The notes under the pieces are model-generated. The model did no database searches and had not been told where the DNA came from. It saw only the letters and a program-made list of their open reading frames with translations. From Desulfuromonadales bacterium (lineage in GTDB: Bacteria > Desulfobacterota > Desulfuromonadia > Desulfuromonadales > Syntrophotaleaceae), in assembly GCA_013619105.1 (NCBI GenBank), contig JABXKU010000022.1:1-33319 (forward strand): 33,319 nt of DNA. Direction: 5' to 3'. The position numbers were made by a program, and so were the translations under genes. Shown piece after piece: positions 32,161 through 33,319 of this stretch. Numbering within the stretch: position 1 is the stretch's first letter; each line of letters opens with the position of its first letter.

Positions 32161-33201
32161 CTACTTTTGCAGTGCCTCTTGACCGATGACTTCCGCCGTT
32201 TCTAACAGAGATACCGGCAGTAATACACCGGCGGCCTGGGCCATCTTCAGGTTGACGGTCAGATGCGCACGGCGGTTTTGGGTGACAGGAATCTCCTCGG
32301 GCCGGGTGCCGGCGAGAATGCGTAGTGCCGCCGTGGCAGCGAAGCTTCCCTGTTCTTCGGGAAAACTGGCTAGGTTGAAGATCACGAATTTCTTCATCCA
32401 GGGGTTGATCGAGCCGGTGGGGATACGGGTTTGCTCAGCGAGAAAGATTTCCGCCGCGGCGTCCTCCCAATCCTGGATAGCAGCATTGTTGCGCAGGCAC
32501 AGAATGTCGACCTCGTGCTGAGCTTGCAGAAAGGCCTCCTTAAATTCGGCCCAGGTACGCACCGTGTAGACCGTCAACCGGTCGCCAAATACCTGACGGT
32601 AGTGGTCATTTACAATTCGCATCGTCTCCGTATTGCCAGCGAGCATGCCGATGCGTTCGCCGCCGGCAAAATCGCGCATTGCCCCCGTCAGGGCATCGGC
32701 AAAATTGACCTCGCGCATGCCGGTCACGTTTTGGCAGGGGTAACCATATTCTACTGGGTCGCGATTAACCCCACAAAAGACCACTGGCAGGTTGCGCCCT
32801 CTGAGATAGGGCACCACTAGATGTTTCTGGGCATTATCGTCGGAAGCGATGACCAAGTCTGGGCGATACTCCTCGATGATCTGTTTCGCCCGGCGGCCGG
32901 CCTGGCGATGAAAATCTTCGTCGAGGTGGCGCTTGGTGTCCATGTGAAATATTTTCAGCTCCACGCCACTTTCGTACAGCGCGAGGCGAAGCCCCTTTTC
33001 AATACTCGCACTCCATTCGTAATCGGAGTGGTAAGAATCGACCCAAAGAATCTTTTTACCCGAAAACGGACCACGGACCGAAGAAGCTAATTCACCGGCT
33101 TGGGACACGCCACAAAGTAGTACCGTCACCAGGCAGGCCCACAAAAGCAACCTTATCCGGAACGGCTGTCTCACCAATCTGCCGTACCTCTTCCAAAGCA
33201 T
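32161..33201 (-). CDS. Periplasmic substrate-binding protein 2 (ABC_sub_bind-like)
   Basis: The 346-residue paralogue of the preceding protein has a signal peptide (basic MLWKRYGRLVRQPFRIR, hydrophobic core, cleavage near SQA). The same motif series follows: KKILWVDSYHSDYEW, HMDTKRHL, DLVIASDDNAQKHLVVPYL, PVVFCGVN and YPCQNVTGM. The VLLC in the signal peptide is not a good lipobox, so a soluble periplasmic protein is expected. The lobes are nearly colinear with protein 1, and stretches of the DNA are nearly identical, showing tandem duplication. The start is uncertain: ATG 33201 is chosen (GGGGTGG upstream), while GTG near 33174 and TTG/GTG upstream to 33216 are possible. It is the first gene of the five-gene operon; 60 bases separate it from protein 1. 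Confidence 0.85.
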   Translation of the reverse strand: MLWKRYGRLVRQPFRIRLLLWACLVTVLLCGVSQAGELASSVRGPFSGKKILWVDSYHSDYEWSASIEKGLRLALYESGVELKIFHMDTKRHLDEDFHRQAGRRAKQIIEEYRPDLVIASDDNAQKHLVVPYLRGRNLPVVFCGVNRDPVEYGYPCQNVTGMREVNFADALTGAMRDFAGGERIGMLAGNTETMRIVNDHYRQVFGDRLTVYTVRTWAEFKEAFLQAQHEVDILCLRNNAAIQDWEDAAAEIFLAEQTRIPTGSINPWMKKFVIFNLASFPEEQGSFAATAALRILAGTRPEEIPVTQNRRAHLTVNLKMAQAAGVLLPVSLLETAEVIGQEALQK

Positions 33202-33319
33202 AGGCCACCCCACCAACTAGGTTTTGCTGTCCTTCATGAAAAATCGGGAAACACCATTTTGAGCCACCCACAGGGTGTAGTTTGTCACAGAGTATAAAGA
33301 GGAATTGATGCTTTTGTTT
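33202..33319 (-). promoter_or_regulatory. Upstream region of the five-gene operon (possible -10)
   Basis: On the minus strand a TATACT (5 of 6) lies about 80 bases upstream of the first binding-protein gene, but the window edge prevents a clear -35 assignment. An imperfect repeat around CCACCCACAGGGTGTAG lies between. No GEMM riboswitch core was recognised. Confidence 0.3.

Noticed and set aside
31063-33201. Call as ABC importer for the two binding proteins
   Set aside because: No permease or ATPase gene lies in the operon, and the following gene 4 bases on is a histidine kinase.

Overview
The window looks like chromosome from a Gram-negative, motile, signal-rich bacterium. The gene content best fits the Desulfuromonadales/Geobacter-Pelobacter group. 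That is inferred from a DUF5320 protein, an S21 of the type with N-terminus MEIQVVDNNVEKAI, a KamA-family radical SAM protein, and many kinases carrying substrate-binding-protein domains. There are no rRNA or tRNA genes, insertion sequences or CRISPR arrays, and no sign of recent transfer.

Left part (1-9.7 kb): housekeeping and small conserved genes. After a gene-poor leader (1-895) come a lysine-2,3-aminomutase-family gene (+) with a strong terminator, then three small minus-strand genes (unknown protein, HTH protein with a Cys-rich tail, DUF5320). Class II fructose-bisphosphate aldolase (-) and a long-form glyceraldehyde-3-phosphate dehydrogenase (+) diverge from one intergenic region. Next are rpsU (-, TTG start), an RlmL-type THUMP methyltransferase (-), a DUF815 ATPase (+) and a PilZ-type c-di-GMP receptor (+).

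Middle (9.7-15.5 kb): a structured 390-bp gap is followed by a clpS-clpA-aat operon (-), which holds adaptor, unfoldase and N-end tagging enzyme of the bacterial N-degron pathway. Divergent from it is hflK-hflC (+), encoding the membrane complex that modulates FtsH.

Right part (15.5-33.3 kb): almost wholly signal transduction on the minus strand. (a) A chemotaxis-like set: degenerate receiver, CheW, dCache chemoreceptor, then a GGDEF/EAL protein whose GGDEF motif is broken (GGDRF). (b) A sensor kinase with a fused periplasmic substrate-binding-like domain, overlapping a sigma-54 response regulator by 4 bases. (c) A Crp/Fnr regulator (+). (d) A tight five-gene operon: two tandem paralogous periplasmic binding proteins, an sCache/HAMP histidine kinase, a stand-alone receiver, and a REC-PAS-GGDEF-EAL output protein. 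The binding proteins in (d) share motifs with the kinase ectodomain in (b), and no ABC permease or ATPase gene is present. They are therefore most simply read as signal receptors feeding a phosphorelay that ends in c-di-GMP turnover. This is the best candidate for an undescribed system in the window.

Start codons were moved from the longest open frame wherever a Shine-Dalgarno sequence or operon spacing favoured an internal start; each case is stated in its entry.
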